From: Neoroseomonas lacus
GTDB lineage: Bacteria > Pseudomonadota > Alphaproteobacteria > Acetobacterales > Acetobacteraceae
Reading direction: 5' to 3'
DNA length: 64,000 nucleotides
NCBI RefSeq assembly: GCF_014644535.1
Contig: NZ_BMKW01000002.1
Location: 147,033-211,032 of the forward strand
Both the position numbers and the translations under genes were made by a program. Below, in pieces: positions 1-8,410 of the stretch (its first letter is position 1; every line of letters begins with the position of its first letter). The notes beneath the pieces are model-generated. The model did no database searches. It was not told where the DNA came from and was given only the letters and a program-made list of their open reading frames with translations.

Positions 1-34
1 AGCCTGCCCGCAACGAGAGTGGAGGAGCCTCAGG

Positions 35-1006
35 ATGCGGCGTCGCACGACCCTGGCCGGGATGGTTGCGCTGGCGCTGCCGAGCGCCGCCCGCGCGCAG
101 GATGCGTTCCCCAACAAGCCGGTCCGCCTGGTGGTGCCCTTCGCCCCGGGCGCGTCCTCCGACACGCTGGCCCGGCTGATCACCGCCAAGGCGGCCGGCC
201 CACTAGGCGGGTCGTTCGTCATCGAGAACCGCGCCGGCGCCGGCGGGCTGATCGCCGCGCAATACGTCGCGCATGCCGCACCCGACGGTTACACGCTGCT
301 CTGGGGCGGCGGGACAGCGATCACCCATGCGGTGATGCAGGCCAATCCCGGCTACGACGTGCTGCGCGACTTCACGCCGGTCATCGCGCTCTCGGCGCAT
401 CCGGCGGTGCTCGCGGTGCGCAGCGCCTCGCCCCTGCAGGACATGTCCGGGCTGCTCGCCGCGGCCAAATCCACGCCGGGCGGGCTGCGCTACGGTTCGG
501 GCGGCATCGGCACGCCGGCGCATATGGCCGCGGCGGCGATGCTGAAGCTCGTCGGCGCCGAGGGCATCCATGTCCCCTATCGCGGCGCCAACCAAGCGAC
601 CCTCGCCGTCGAACAGGGTGAGGTGGACTTCGCTTTCGCCATCAGCAACATCGCCCTGCCGCGCCAGCAACAGGGGGTGGTCCGCATCCTCTGCACGGCG
701 GGTGCCGTGCGCATGACCGCCCTGCCCGCGGTGCCCACCCTGGCCGAGAGCGTGCCGGGCGGGCCGGTCGTCACCAGCAACTCGTCCGTCGTCGGCCCGG
801 CCGGGCTGCCGGAAGCGGTGACGCGCCACCTGCATGCCGCTTTCCATGAAGCCGTGGCCCATGACGCCGCGCTGCGCGCCGGGCTGGTCGCCGAGGGCGG
901 CGAGATCACCCTCTCCGCCAGCCCCGCCGCCTATGCCGCCGAATGGCCGGTCGAGTTGCAGCGGCTGCGCGACCTGGTGGGCCTGTCGGGTGCGCGCGTC
1001 GAATGA
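35..1006 (+). CDS. Bug/TctC-family tripartite tricarboxylate transporter substrate-binding protein
   Basis: Periplasmic solute-binding protein of the Bug family (323 aa). It has an export signal with an Arg-rich start and an ARAQ cleavage region near residue 21. The Bug signature follows: FPNKPVRLVVPFAPG at about 25-38, ENRAGAGG near 68, and APDGYTLL near 83. A GGAGGAG ribosome site lies 7 nt before the ATG. Known family members bind carboxylates or other small acids and feed TctAB permeases, or act as orphan binders. No TctA/B gene is nearby, so it is an orphan here. Its stop overlaps the next start (ATGA), so it is translationally coupled to the M28-like protein. The ligand is unknown. Confidence 0.9.
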   Translation: MRRRTTLAGMVALALPSAARAQDAFPNKPVRLVVPFAPGASSDTLARLITAKAAGPLGGSFVIENRAGAGGLIAAQYVAHAAPDGYTLLWGGGTAITHAVMQANPGYDVLRDFTPVIALSAHPAVLAVRSASPLQDMSGLLAAAKSTPGGLRYGSGGIGTPAHMAAAAMLKLVGAEGIHVPYRGANQATLAVEQGEVDFAFAISNIALPRQQQGVVRILCTAGAVRMTALPAVPTLAESVPGGPVVTSNSSVVGPAGLPEAVTRHLHAAFHEAVAHDAALRAGLVAEGGEITLSASPAAYAAEWPVELQRLRDLVGLSGARVE

Positions 1007-2130
1007 ACCCCGCCGGATTTTTCGCCGACTACGATGCCTTCGGTGACCGCCGCACCGGTGGCGAGGGCGATGCCGCCGCCGCCGCCTGGCTCCGCGACAA
1101 GACCGCGGCGACAGGTGCCGAGGCCCGGCTGCTCCCCGCCCCCTTCACCCGCCTCACCCCCGGCCGCGCCACACTCGAGGGCGCCAGCTTCGCCTTCGAA
1201 GGCCTGCCGCTGTTCGATGGCGGCCTGACCGGGCCGGACGGGATCGTCGGACACCTCGGCCCGCTCGGCTCCGACGCGCCGATCGGCATCGCCGAGATGG
1301 ACCCCGCCGCCGCCAGCCTGCCCGGCAACGCCTTCGCCCGGGCCCGCGCCGAGAGCCGCCATGCCGGCATCGTCATCGCGTTGCGGACCAAGCCGGATGG
1401 CCTGGCGCCGCTCAATGCACATGACCTGGCGGCCCCCTTTGGCCCACCGGTGCTGCAACTGGCCGGGCGGGACGCGCCCCGGCTGATGGCGCTCACCGAG
1501 GCCGGCGCGCAGGCGCGGCTGGTCGCCACCGGCACCCGCGCGCCCGGCCTGTCGCAGTCCATCCGCGCGGAACTGGCCGGCATGGCGCCGCCGCTGGTGC
1601 TGCTGACGCCGCGCACCTCCTGGTGGACCAGCACGGCCGAGCGCGGCGGTGGCATCCTCGCCTGGCTTGCCGCGCTGAAGGCGCTGGCCCAGGCCCCCCG
1701 CGCGCGCGGCGTGGTGGCGCTGGCGACCTGCGGGCATGAACTCGGCCACATCGGCGCCCACCAGGCCTTCGCCGCCGAACCGGAACTGGCGGCGCAGGCC
1801 CGGCTGGTAGTCCATCTCGGCGCCAATCTCGGCGCGGCGGAGGATGCTCGGCTGACCGTGCGTTCCAATGTCCCGGGGGTTGCCGAGCGCATGGCCGCGC
1901 GGCTCGAGGCGGCCGGCTATCCGGCCGAGGCGCTGGAGGTGGTGACCGGCGGCAAGGCCAATGGCGAGGCGCATGAGGTCGAGGCGCGCGGCGGCCGCTA
2001 CCTGTCGCTGATTGGCAAGAACCCGTGGTTCCATGCGCCGGAGGACCGCTGGCCGGTCAGCGTCGATTGCGCCCGCGCCTCGGCCATCGCCGGCGCAGTG
2101 GCGGCGCTGTCGGTCGAAGCCGCGCGTTAG
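1003..2130 (+). CDS. M28-like aminopeptidase-fold protein
   Basis: A 375-aa protein without an evident signal peptide. The ATG at 1003 overlaps the stop of the binding-protein gene. The C-terminal half resembles M28 zinc peptidases: an ERGGGI segment sits where M28 has its DNxSG loop, GHELGHIGAH sits in the EE-type ligand region, and WFHAPEDRWPVSVD matches the closing YHxxxD region. The usual Asp and Glu-Glu ligands are altered, and HELGH creates an HExxH string. It could be a peptidase/amidase with changed metal ligands or a non-catalytic relative. Coupling to a Bug protein suggests it acts on the imported compound or on its amide. That role is inference. Confidence 0.6.
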   Translation: MNPAGFFADYDAFGDRRTGGEGDAAAAAWLRDKTAATGAEARLLPAPFTRLTPGRATLEGASFAFEGLPLFDGGLTGPDGIVGHLGPLGSDAPIGIAEMDPAAASLPGNAFARARAESRHAGIVIALRTKPDGLAPLNAHDLAAPFGPPVLQLAGRDAPRLMALTEAGAQARLVATGTRAPGLSQSIRAELAGMAPPLVLLTPRTSWWTSTAERGGGILAWLAALKALAQAPRARGVVALATCGHELGHIGAHQAFAAEPELAAQARLVVHLGANLGAAEDARLTVRSNVPGVAERMAARLEAAGYPAEALEVVTGGKANGEAHEVEARGGRYLSLIGKNPWFHAPEDRWPVSVDCARASAIAGAVAALSVEAAR

Positions 2131-2197
2131 CGCGGGTTCCGATCAGGCGGCCCTCACAGCTGGTGGCCGCGCCGGGCGAAGGCCTGGTACGCCGATG

Positions 2198-2839
2198 TCA
2201 CCCCTCGCGCATCCCGCGCTGCCCCTGGATCATCGACAGGAATTCCTTGCGCGTCGACGGGTCGTCCCGGAAGGCGCCGAGCATCCGGCTCGTCACCATC
2301 GACACGCCGGTCTTGTGCACGCCGCGCGTGGTCATGCACTGGTGTACCGCCTCGATCACCACGGCGACGCCCTTGGGCTTCAGCACGTCGTTCAGCGTAT
2401 TGGCGATCTGCGCCGTCATCTTCTCCTGGATCTGCAGCCGCTTGCCATAGGCCTCGACGACGCGGGCGAGCTTGCTGATGCCGACCACGCGGCCCGACGG
2501 CAGGTAGGCGACATGCGCCTTGCCGATGATCGGGCACATGTGGTGCTCGCACATGCTCTCGAGCCGGATGTCGCGCAGCACCACCATCTCGTCATAGCCC
2601 TCCACCTCCTCGAAGGAGCGGGCGAGCAATTCGACGGGGTCTTCCTCATAGCCGCAGAACCATTCGCGATAGGCGCTGGCGACGCGCTTGGGCGTATCGA
2701 GCAGCCCTTCCCGGTTGGGGTCGTCACCGGCCCACAGCAACAGGGTGCGGATGGCGTCCTCGGCCTCGGCCTGGGTCGGGCGGGGCAGTGTCGTCGCCTT
2801 GTCGTCCGCGGGGGCGGAAGCGGGCAGATGGATGTTCAC
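2198..2839 (-). CDS. folE: GTP cyclohydrolase I
   Basis: Converts GTP to 7,8-dihydroneopterin triphosphate, the first step of tetrahydrofolate synthesis; cytosolic homodecamer. The 213-aa product has the zinc site MCEHHMCP at about 96-103, the GxxHVAYLP(S)GxVVGISK segment, and the [15 protein letters not shown] and QCMTTRGV motifs typical of the type I enzyme. The GTG at 2839 is chosen because AAGGAAG lies 7 nt upstream, and 213 aa fits the family. An in-frame start about 105 nt further upstream would add a low-complexity Arg/Gly tail with no similarity. It is followed at a distance by divergently positioned genes, with no operon partner in sight. Confidence 0.93.
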   Translation of the reverse strand: MNIHLPASAPADDKATTLPRPTQAEAEDAIRTLLLWAGDDPNREGLLDTPKRVASAYREWFCGYEEDPVELLARSFEEVEGYDEMVVLRDIRLESMCEHHMCPIIGKAHVAYLPSGRVVGISKLARVVEAYGKRLQIQEKMTAQIANTLNDVLKPKGVAVVIEAVHQCMTTRGVHKTGVSMVTSRMLGAFRDDPSTRKEFLSMIQGQRGMREG

Positions 2840-2963
2840 GGGCAGGCTTCCTTCCAGGATCGCGGCGCGATGGGCGGGTCCGTCCGCGCCGTTTCCGCGA
2901 GGTCGCCCTGCCGAGGCAGATGGGGCGATCCCACGGGTCCGCAACCCATCGGCCTGAGCGCGG

Positions 2964-3377
2964 TCAATGCACCCGGCCCGAAGGCTGGTGTGGGCTGTCC
3001 AGGCTGAAAGCGGGAATCGCGACGTCGAAGGCCTCCCCGCTATCGGCCACCACCATGTGGTAGGCGCCCTGCATGAAGCCCGAGGCGGTCGGCAGCGGCG
3101 TGCCGGAGGTATATTCGAACCGCCCGCCGGGTTCGAGCAGCGGCTGTTCGCCGATCACGCCCGCGCCATGCACGGTCTGGGTGCGGCCGAGCCCATCGGT
3201 GATGTGCCAGGTCCGGCGCAGCAGCTTCACCGTCTCGCGCCCGATATTCTCGATCTCGACGCGATAGGCCCAGACGAACTGCCCGCGCTCGGGTTCCGAC
3301 TGGTCAGCGAGGTAGAAGGCGCGCACCGAAACGCGGATGTCGCGCGTGGTCGCGCAGTAGCCGTCGTTCTTTGCCAT
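2964..3377 (-). CDS. apaG: ApaG-family protein
   Basis: A 137-aa single-domain protein of the ApaG (DUF525) fold, an immunoglobulin-like beta sandwich. Hallmarks are [46 protein letters not shown] and [10 protein letters not shown], covering nearly the whole length. A strong AGGAAGG site precedes the ATG. ApaG has been linked to cobalt/magnesium resistance in enterobacteria, but its biochemical role is not settled. It lies upstream of folE on the same strand, about 120 bp apart. Confidence 0.92.
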   Translation of the reverse strand: MAKNDGYCATTRDIRVSVRAFYLADQSEPERGQFVWAYRVEIENIGRETVKLLRRTWHITDGLGRTQTVHGAGVIGEQPLLEPGGRFEYTSGTPLPTASGFMQGAYHMVVADSGEAFDVAIPAFSLDSPHQPSGRVH

Positions 3378-3580
3378 GGTGACCCTTCCTCAGAGGCTGC
3401 CTGGAAAGTCCGGCACCGGCCCGCACCCCCACGTCGGTATCCTGCAATGGGCAGCCGGGCGAGCGTGCGGGCCAGCGACCGGACCAGGAAACGCGCCGGA
3501 CAGCGCGCTTCCCAACGGACCCTCAGCTCGCGATGAAACGTCCGGGCCGGGCGTTTGTCCATCGCCGCCTGCGGCCGTCG

Positions 3581-4192
3581 TCAATGGCTGCGCATCGCCG
3601 CGGTGGCGAGCCCGGCGCCCACCAGCACCGTCCCGCCGCAGCGGTTCAGGGTGCGGCGCACGTCCGACCGCCGCACCGCCCCCGACAGCCGCGCGGCCAG
3701 CAGCGCATAGACCGCCGCATTGATCGCCGCCAGGGTGACGAAGCTCGCCACCAGCACCGCCGCCTGCGGCAGGAAGGGGCTGCCCGCATCGACGAACAGC
3801 GGCACGAAGGCGACGAAGAAGGCGATGCCCTTGGGGTTCAGCGCGGTCACCACATAGGCGTCGCGCATCGCCCGCCGCGCACTGACCGGCGCGGCGGCGG
3901 CGGCCTCGACCGGCGCCCGCCACAGCTTCACGCCGAGCCAGACCAGATAGGCCGCGCCGGCGAACTTCAGCACCATGAACAGCGTCGCCGAGGCCGCCAG
4001 CAGGGCACCCAGCCCGGCCAGCGACAAGGTCATCGCGGTGAGGTCGCCGAGCGCCACGCCGGCGACCAGCGGCAGCGCCGCCCGCCGGCCGGCGCCGAGC
4101 GACTGCCCGATCACCAACAGGATGGTCGGGCCCGGGATCACCAGCATCACCGCCGTCGCGGCGAGGAAGGCGAGCCAGGTGTCGATCGCCAT
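3581..4192 (-). CDS. LysE/RhtB-family amino acid exporter
   Basis: A 203-aa inner-membrane protein with about six hydrophobic segments. The N-terminal PGPTILLVIGQSLGAGRRAALPLVAGVALGD is the LysE/RhtB signature, and the C-terminus has the usual RLSGAVRR..LNRCGGTVLVGAGLATA layout. The start lies 6 nt after the metZ stop, with GGAG inside the end of metZ, so it is probably cotranscribed and under the same SAM-II control. A methionine, homoserine or cysteine exporter would fit that context, but the substrate is inferred only. Confidence 0.88.
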   Translation of the reverse strand: MAIDTWLAFLAATAVMLVIPGPTILLVIGQSLGAGRRAALPLVAGVALGDLTAMTLSLAGLGALLAASATLFMVLKFAGAAYLVWLGVKLWRAPVEAAAAAPVSARRAMRDAYVVTALNPKGIAFFVAFVPLFVDAGSPFLPQAAVLVASFVTLAAINAAVYALLAARLSGAVRRSDVRRTLNRCGGTVLVGAGLATAAMRSH

Positions 4193-4198
4193 GGCGCG

Positions 4199-5416
4199 CT
4201 ACTCCGCCGCGCGCGCCGCGGGGGCGGCGGCATCGAGCGCCTCGGACAGGTCGTCGATGATGTCGGCGACATCCTCGAGCCCGACCGACAGCCGGACCGT
4301 GCCGTCGGTGATGCCCAGGCGCGTGCGCTCCTCGGCGCCGACGCGCATATGCGTCGTGGTCGCCGGATGCGTCGCCAGCGACTTCGCATCCCCGAGATTG
4401 TTCGAGATGTCGATCAGCCGCATCGCGTCCATGAAGCGGAAGCAGGCCTCCTTGCCGCCCTTCAGGTCGAAGGTGACCAGCGTGCCGCCCGCGCTCATCT
4501 GCGCCATCGCCAGCTTCTGCTGCGGATGGTCGTCGCGGAACGGGTAGAGCACGCGCGAGACTTCCGCCCGCTCGCCCAGCATGTCGGCGACCGCCGCGGC
4601 GGAGCGGCACATGGCGGGCACGCGCAGATGCAGCGTCTCCAGCCCCTTGAGGATGGTCCAGGCATTGAACGGGCTGATCGACGGGCCGGTGTTGCGGATG
4701 AAGGGCTGCAACACCTCCTCGACCCACTTCTTCTTCCCCAGCACCGCGCCGCCAAGCACTCGGCCCTGGCCATCGAAATGCTTGGTGGCGGAATAGACGA
4801 CGACATCGGCGCCGAAGGCCATCGGCTTCTGCAACAGCGGCGTGGCGAACACATTGTCCACCACGACGATCGCGCCGGCCTTGTGGGCCAGCGTGCAGAC
4901 CGCGCGCATATCCACGATCTCGAGCATCGGGTTGGATGGCGTCTCCAGCAGCACAAGCGCGGTCGGCTTCGACAGCGCGGCTTCCCACTGGGCGAGGTCG
5001 GCGCCATCGACGAACTCGGTCGCGATGCCGTAGCGCGGCAACAGCGTCGAGACGATCCAGTGGCAGGACCCGAACAGCGCGCGCGAGGCGACGACGCGAT
5101 CGCCGGTCTTGAGGTGGGACAGCATCGCGGCGTGCACCGCCGCCATGCCGGTGGCGGTGGCGCGGCAGGCCTCGGCGCCTTCCAGCGCGGCGATGCGTTC
5201 CTCCAGCATCACCACGGTCGGGTTGCCGAAGCGCGAATACTGGTAGTGCTGCACGGTGCCGGCGAAGGTCGCCTCGGCCTGGGCGGCGCTGTCGTAGACG
5301 AAGCCGGAGGTGAGGTACATCGCCTCGGAGGTCTCGTCGAAATCCGAGCGCATCTGCCCGCCGCGCACCAGCAGCGTGGCAGGGCGGAGCGGACGGTCTG
5401 AACGGGACTTGGCCAT
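4199..5416 (-). CDS. metZ: O-succinylhomoserine sulfhydrylase (Cys/Met metabolism PLP enzyme)
   Basis: PLP-dependent enzyme that makes homocysteine from O-succinyl- (or O-acetyl-) homoserine and sulfide in methionine synthesis. The 405-aa product has the family elements YSRFGNPTV near 60-68, the ETPSNP region near 158-163, VVVDNVFATP near 184-193, and the PLP lysine in YSATKHFDGQGR (K212). ATG 5416 is preferred over an in-frame TTG 21 nt upstream because GAAGG lies about 10 nt before it. The leader contains a SAM-II riboswitch, which ties the gene to methionine rather than cystathionine metabolism. Cystathionine gamma-synthase is the main alternative. Confidence 0.9.
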   Translation of the reverse strand: MAKSRSDRPLRPATLLVRGGQMRSDFDETSEAMYLTSGFVYDSAAQAEATFAGTVQHYQYSRFGNPTVVMLEERIAALEGAEACRATATGMAAVHAAMLSHLKTGDRVVASRALFGSCHWIVSTLLPRYGIATEFVDGADLAQWEAALSKPTALVLLETPSNPMLEIVDMRAVCTLAHKAGAIVVVDNVFATPLLQKPMAFGADVVVYSATKHFDGQGRVLGGAVLGKKKWVEEVLQPFIRNTGPSISPFNAWTILKGLETLHLRVPAMCRSAAAVADMLGERAEVSRVLYPFRDDHPQQKLAMAQMSAGGTLVTFDLKGGKEACFRFMDAMRLIDISNNLGDAKSLATHPATTTHMRVGAEERTRLGITDGTVRLSVGLEDVADIIDDLSEALDAAAPAARAAE

Positions 5417-5487
5417 GAGGGCGCACCTTCGCGACAATGGGGCTGTGTCCGGCCCTTCGCGGGCGGCGGACGCGTGGCGCCCGCACG

Positions 5488-5579
5488 GCCGTTTAGCGCG
5501 TTTGTTTTCCGCATCCCTGGAGATGCGCCCCGGTGAAGGGACCTCGCCGCAAGCTGGCCGGACAAATCGCGAGGGGCGT
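5488..5579 (-). promoter_or_regulatory. SAM-II riboswitch in the metZ leader
   Basis: Reading the minus strand, the leader shows CCTCGC, then GATTTG, then AGCTTGCG, then GCGAGG, an inserted small hairpin (GCATC...GATGC), AAACAAACG, and CGCGCTAAACGG. CCTCGC pairs with GCGAGG to form P1. AGC..GCG of the loop can pair with CGCGCT just before AAA to form the pseudoknot P2. GATTTG and GCTAAA are the conserved SAM-II sequences. The element sits about 70 nt before the metZ start. SAM-II aptamers usually act at translation initiation when SAM binds. Here the core ends well before the ribosome site, so the expression platform is not obvious. The hairpin in the long loop is a lineage variation. Confidence 0.85.
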
Positions 5580-5593
5580 TTCCGCCGAACGCG

Positions 5594-5623
5594 TCGTTAC
5601 GCCCGGCCGGGGCCGGCGGTCAA
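5594..5623 (-). promoter_or_regulatory. Putative sigma-70 promoter of metZ
   Basis: On the minus strand, TTGACC (5618-5623) is followed after 18 nt by TAACGA (5594-5599). A start about 7 nt downstream would begin the transcript just before the SAM-II aptamer, which supports the call. Confidence 0.5.
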
Positions 5624-5632
5624 GCAGGTGGC

Positions 5633-5661
5633 TTGCCCAGCGCCCCCGGGGCCGCTTATAC
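5633..5661 (+). promoter_or_regulatory. Putative sigma-70 promoter of tRNA-Gly
   Basis: TTGCCC (5633-5638), a 17-nt spacer and TTATAC (5656-5661), followed by a G-rich discriminator and the tRNA 5' end 11 nt later. The GC-rich discriminator is what stringently controlled stable-RNA promoters usually show. Confidence 0.55.
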
Positions 5662-5671
5662 GGGGGGCGTT

Positions 5672-5745
5672 GCGGGCGTAGCTCAATGGTAGAGCTCTTG
5701 GTTCCCAACCAAGTGACGAGGGTTCGATTCCCTTCGCCCGCTCCA
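5672..5745 (+). tRNA. tRNA-Gly(CCC)
   Basis: Complete cloverleaf. The acceptor GCGGGCG pairs with CGCCCGC, the D arm is GCTC/GAGC, and the anticodon arm CTTGG-TTCCCAA-CCAAG carries anticodon CCC. A 4-nt variable loop follows, then the T arm GAGGG-TTCGATT-CCCTT, discriminator T and an encoded CCA. It reads GGG codons. It is the only RNA gene seen. An orphan ORF of different base composition follows it, so the 3' end is a candidate integration point, although no duplicated tRNA 3' end was found downstream. Confidence 0.97.
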
Positions 5746-5912
5746 TCCTTTCCGCGGCGAACGTCGGCCGGGGCGCACATCGAACCGCCTATCTTCCTGG
5801 TTGAATTACATGTTCCTCACGAGCATGCTCGCGCCCGGTTCTTTTTCTCTGCGCGGCGGTGAGCCGGCGCCCCAATACCGTTGGCAGAGACGAGGTCGGG
5901 AGACGTCGCCGC

Positions 5913-6383
5913 ATGTCCACCTCGCTCAACCAAAGTTCTGACGACGAGGAATCTTCCGGAAGCGAATCGTCTGATCCAGGCAGCCTGAGCGCCTATGTCC
6001 TCGTGAAGTGGAGCTTCTTCAGGGACAACACCATCGTCGGATCCGGAGAGAACATCTCGCTCGACGGTGATGGTGGGCTGGATGACCTGATCACCTACCT
6101 GGTCGATGACCTTCGCAAGACGGACATCGTGATCTACAGCGGCGTCCATGGCACACCGTCGGGCATGCTCCAGATAGACGACCCCGACTTCGTCCAGGAC
6201 GACATGGATGCCCTTGCGCAGGACGCGGACGGCCTGCGCATCGTCATCAAGCCTGTCGATTTCGACGTCGCGCAGCACCGCATCCCTGACGGCATGCGCA
6301 GCGATCTCGACGACCCCAACACCTGCGTTGTTCTGGGTTGGTGCAACAGCAGGTACTACCTGAGCTTCATGCAGTACCTCTGA
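5913..6383 (+). CDS. Orphan protein with possible caspase-like His/Cys pair
   Basis: A 156-aa product that I do not recognise. Residues 1-24 are acidic and Ser-rich. Then come alternating predicted strands and helices: AYVLVKWSF, LDDLITYLVDDL, TDIVIYSGVHGTPSG (H79), a helix DFVQDDMDALAQ, LRIVIKP, and NTCVVLGWCNS (C138, C144). A strand ending in a Ser-Gly-x-His-Gly loop, followed one strand later by a buried Cys, recalls caspase/CHAT peptidases. The protein stops 12 residues after C144, shorter than such domains. Base composition is visibly less GC-rich than the neighbours, and the gene follows a tRNA, suggesting acquisition. A GTG 54 nt upstream is an alternative start. Confidence 0.5.
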   Translation: MSTSLNQSSDDEESSGSESSDPGSLSAYVLVKWSFFRDNTIVGSGENISLDGDGGLDDLITYLVDDLRKTDIVIYSGVHGTPSGMLQIDDPDFVQDDMDALAQDADGLRIVIKPVDFDVAQHRIPDGMRSDLDDPNTCVVLGWCNSRYYLSFMQYL

Positions 6384-6574
6384 CCCGCCTCGATCCCCGC
6401 ACGGCGGCGGAACGGTATCGCGCGGCCCGGGCACGCCAGGGCCATCAGGGCTTGGCCGCTCGCCTGATCGCATCAAGGCGAGTGCCGGCGGCATGCCGAA
6501 GGGGGAAGGCCCGGGATGCCAAGACCCGCCCGATGCGCAATGCTCCGCCGCGATTCGACGGAGGACGCCCCATC

Positions 6575-7549
6575 ATGGCCCATCACCCACAACGCCGCGC
6601 GCTGCTCGCCGGCCTCGCCGCCGCGCCGCTCGCCGCAGGCACCGCCCGCGCCCAGGCCGACTGGCCGAACCGCCCGGTCCGCCTGATCATCCCCTCCGCC
6701 GCCGGCGGCGCGGCGGATTTCATCGGCCGCACCCTTGGCCGCTTCCTCGAGCCGCATCTGCGCCAGCCCGTGGTGGTGGACAACCGCCCCGGCGCCGGCG
6801 GCATCACCGGCACCGAGGCCGCCAAGCAGGCCGCGCCGGACGGCTACACCTTCCTCATCGCCACCAACTCGACCCATTCGGCAAATGCCTTCCTCTATCG
6901 CCGCCTGCCCTACGACCCGGTGCGCGACTTCGCCCATGTCGGCATGCTCGGCACCTTCGCGACCATCGCCGTGGTGCCCGCCGAGGCGCCCTACAAGACC
7001 ATCCCGGCGCTGGTCGCCCAGGCGCGCGCCAATCCGGACCGGATGTTCTTCGGCTACTACTCCTCCTCCTCGCTGGTGCCGTCGGCGCTGCTCAAGGCGC
7101 GCGCCGATCTCGAGATCACCGGCGCGGCCTATCGCAACATCACCCAGATCATGCCCGACCTGATCAGCGGGCAGATCCAGTTCGCCTTCCTCGACAGCCT
7201 CTCGGCCGCCGCCGCGCTGCAATCGGGCCGCCTGACGCCGATCGCCGTCACCTCCCCGCAGCGATCGCCGCTGATGCCGGAGCTGCCGACCGTCGCCGAG
7301 ACGATCCCCGACTTCGTCGTGCAGGGTTGGTTCGGCCTCACGGCGCCGGCCGGCACGCCACGGCCCATCCTCGACCGCATGCAGACGCTGCTGCGCGAGG
7401 CGGCGGCCGACCCCACCCTGGTCGAGGCCGTTACCCGCCAGGGCCTGACGCCCGGTTTCATGACCGGCGCCGAGATGGATCGCTTCCTGGTCGATGACCG
7501 CGCCCGTTGGCAGGAATGGGTGCGCATCGCCGGCATCGAGCCGGAGTGA
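6575..7549 (+). CDS. Bug/TctC-family tripartite tricarboxylate transporter substrate-binding protein
   Basis: Second Bug-type periplasmic binding protein of the window (324 aa). The signal peptide ends at ARAQ near residue 27. The mature part starts DWPNRPVRLIIPSAAGG, and VVVDNRPGAGG and AAPDGYTFL follow. The C-terminus is typical (QGWFGLTAPAGTPRPILDRM...). ATG 6575 is chosen because GGAGGA lies upstream and the Arg-containing signal peptide begins directly. The gene overlaps the following hydrolase gene (GTGA), so binding protein and hydrolase are probably coupled. No TctA/TctB genes are present. Confidence 0.9.
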   Translation: MAHHPQRRALLAGLAAAPLAAGTARAQADWPNRPVRLIIPSAAGGAADFIGRTLGRFLEPHLRQPVVVDNRPGAGGITGTEAAKQAAPDGYTFLIATNSTHSANAFLYRRLPYDPVRDFAHVGMLGTFATIAVVPAEAPYKTIPALVAQARANPDRMFFGYYSSSSLVPSALLKARADLEITGAAYRNITQIMPDLISGQIQFAFLDSLSAAAALQSGRLTPIAVTSPQRSPLMPELPTVAETIPDFVVQGWFGLTAPAGTPRPILDRMQTLLREAAADPTLVEAVTRQGLTPGFMTGAEMDRFLVDDRARWQEWVRIAGIEPE

Positions 7550-8367
7550 GCATCGCCCCACCCGCCGGCCTCGCGTCGCCCGGCACGCGCCGCCCGGCCG
7601 GCGACCGGGCGGCGTTCTTCGCCACCAAAGGTGTCGGCCCGACCATCCTGTGCATCCCCGGCGGCTATCACGGTGCCTGGTGCTTCGCCGCCTGGATGGC
7701 GATCTTCACGGAGGCCGGCATCGCCGCGGCGGCGCTGGAGACGCGCGGCAAGGGCAGCCTGGCCACCGCCGCCGAGCCGGCCACCGGCATCGAGGACTAC
7801 GCGACCGACGCCGTCGCCGCCGCCATGGCGCTCGGCGGCCCGGTGGTGCTGCTCGGCCATAGCCTCGGCGCACTCATCGCCATGCGCGCCGCGATGCGCC
7901 TGCCGCGCGTCGCCGGCCTGTTGCTGGTCGCCCCCTCCCCGCCGGGCAACATGCCAGGCGTCGCCGCCGTGCCAACCGTGCCGGAGGGCGCGCTGATCCC
8001 ACCGCCGGCCGAGGCCCTGGCCGTTACCCGCTTCCTTGGTGGCGAGCGGCCGGCGGGGCTGGCTGGCTACCTCGCGGCGCTGTCGCCAGAATCGCCACGG
8101 GCGCTGAACGATCGTTACGCCCTGCGCGTGCTGGTCGACCCGGCCCGCTTCGCCACCATCCCCAGCCTGGTCGTCGAGGCCGGGCGCGACGATGCCGAGC
8201 GCCACCCGGCCGGCCAGGATGCCGCGATCAGCCGCTTCCTCGGCGGCGAGCACCTGCTGCTAACAGCCATGCCGCATTGCATGATGCTCGGCCCCTGGGC
8301 CGTGGAGTCGGCCGCGCCGTTGATCGCCTGGCATCGCGCGCGGTTTGCCCGAGGCGAGGAACGGTAA
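7546..8367 (+). CDS. Alpha/beta hydrolase
   Basis: A 273-aa cytosolic alpha/beta-hydrolase. It has the oxyanion-hole region ILCIPGGYHGAWCF, the nucleophile elbow GHSLGAL (Ser about 106), and a late His in MPHCMMLGPW near residue 250; the acid is probably Asp in VEAGRDDAERH. The GTG start overlaps the stop of the Bug-protein gene. The pairing repeats the layout at 35-2130 (binding protein plus hydrolytic enzyme) and suggests it hydrolyses an ester or lactone taken up by the partner. The substrate is unknown. Confidence 0.85.
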   Translation: MSIAPPAGLASPGTRRPAGDRAAFFATKGVGPTILCIPGGYHGAWCFAAWMAIFTEAGIAAAALETRGKGSLATAAEPATGIEDYATDAVAAAMALGGPVVLLGHSLGALIAMRAAMRLPRVAGLLLVAPSPPGNMPGVAAVPTVPEGALIPPPAEALAVTRFLGGERPAGLAGYLAALSPESPRALNDRYALRVLVDPARFATIPSLVVEAGRDDAERHPAGQDAAISRFLGGEHLLLTAMPHCMMLGPWAVESAAPLIAWHRARFARGEER

Positions 8368-8410
8368 GGCTGGCGGGGCGGCGCCCCTCACGCCCGAAGG
8401 TTTGGAACCG

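Noticed and set aside
3390..5486. Very long open frame antisense to lysE-metZ
   Set aside because: Arg/Gly/Ala-rich shadow produced by high G+C third positions; it covers two well-supported genes in other frames and shows no motif.
5746..6574. tRNA-bounded genomic island
   Set aside because: The orphan ORF could be cargo, but no integrase and no repeated tRNA 3' end were found, so no island is called.
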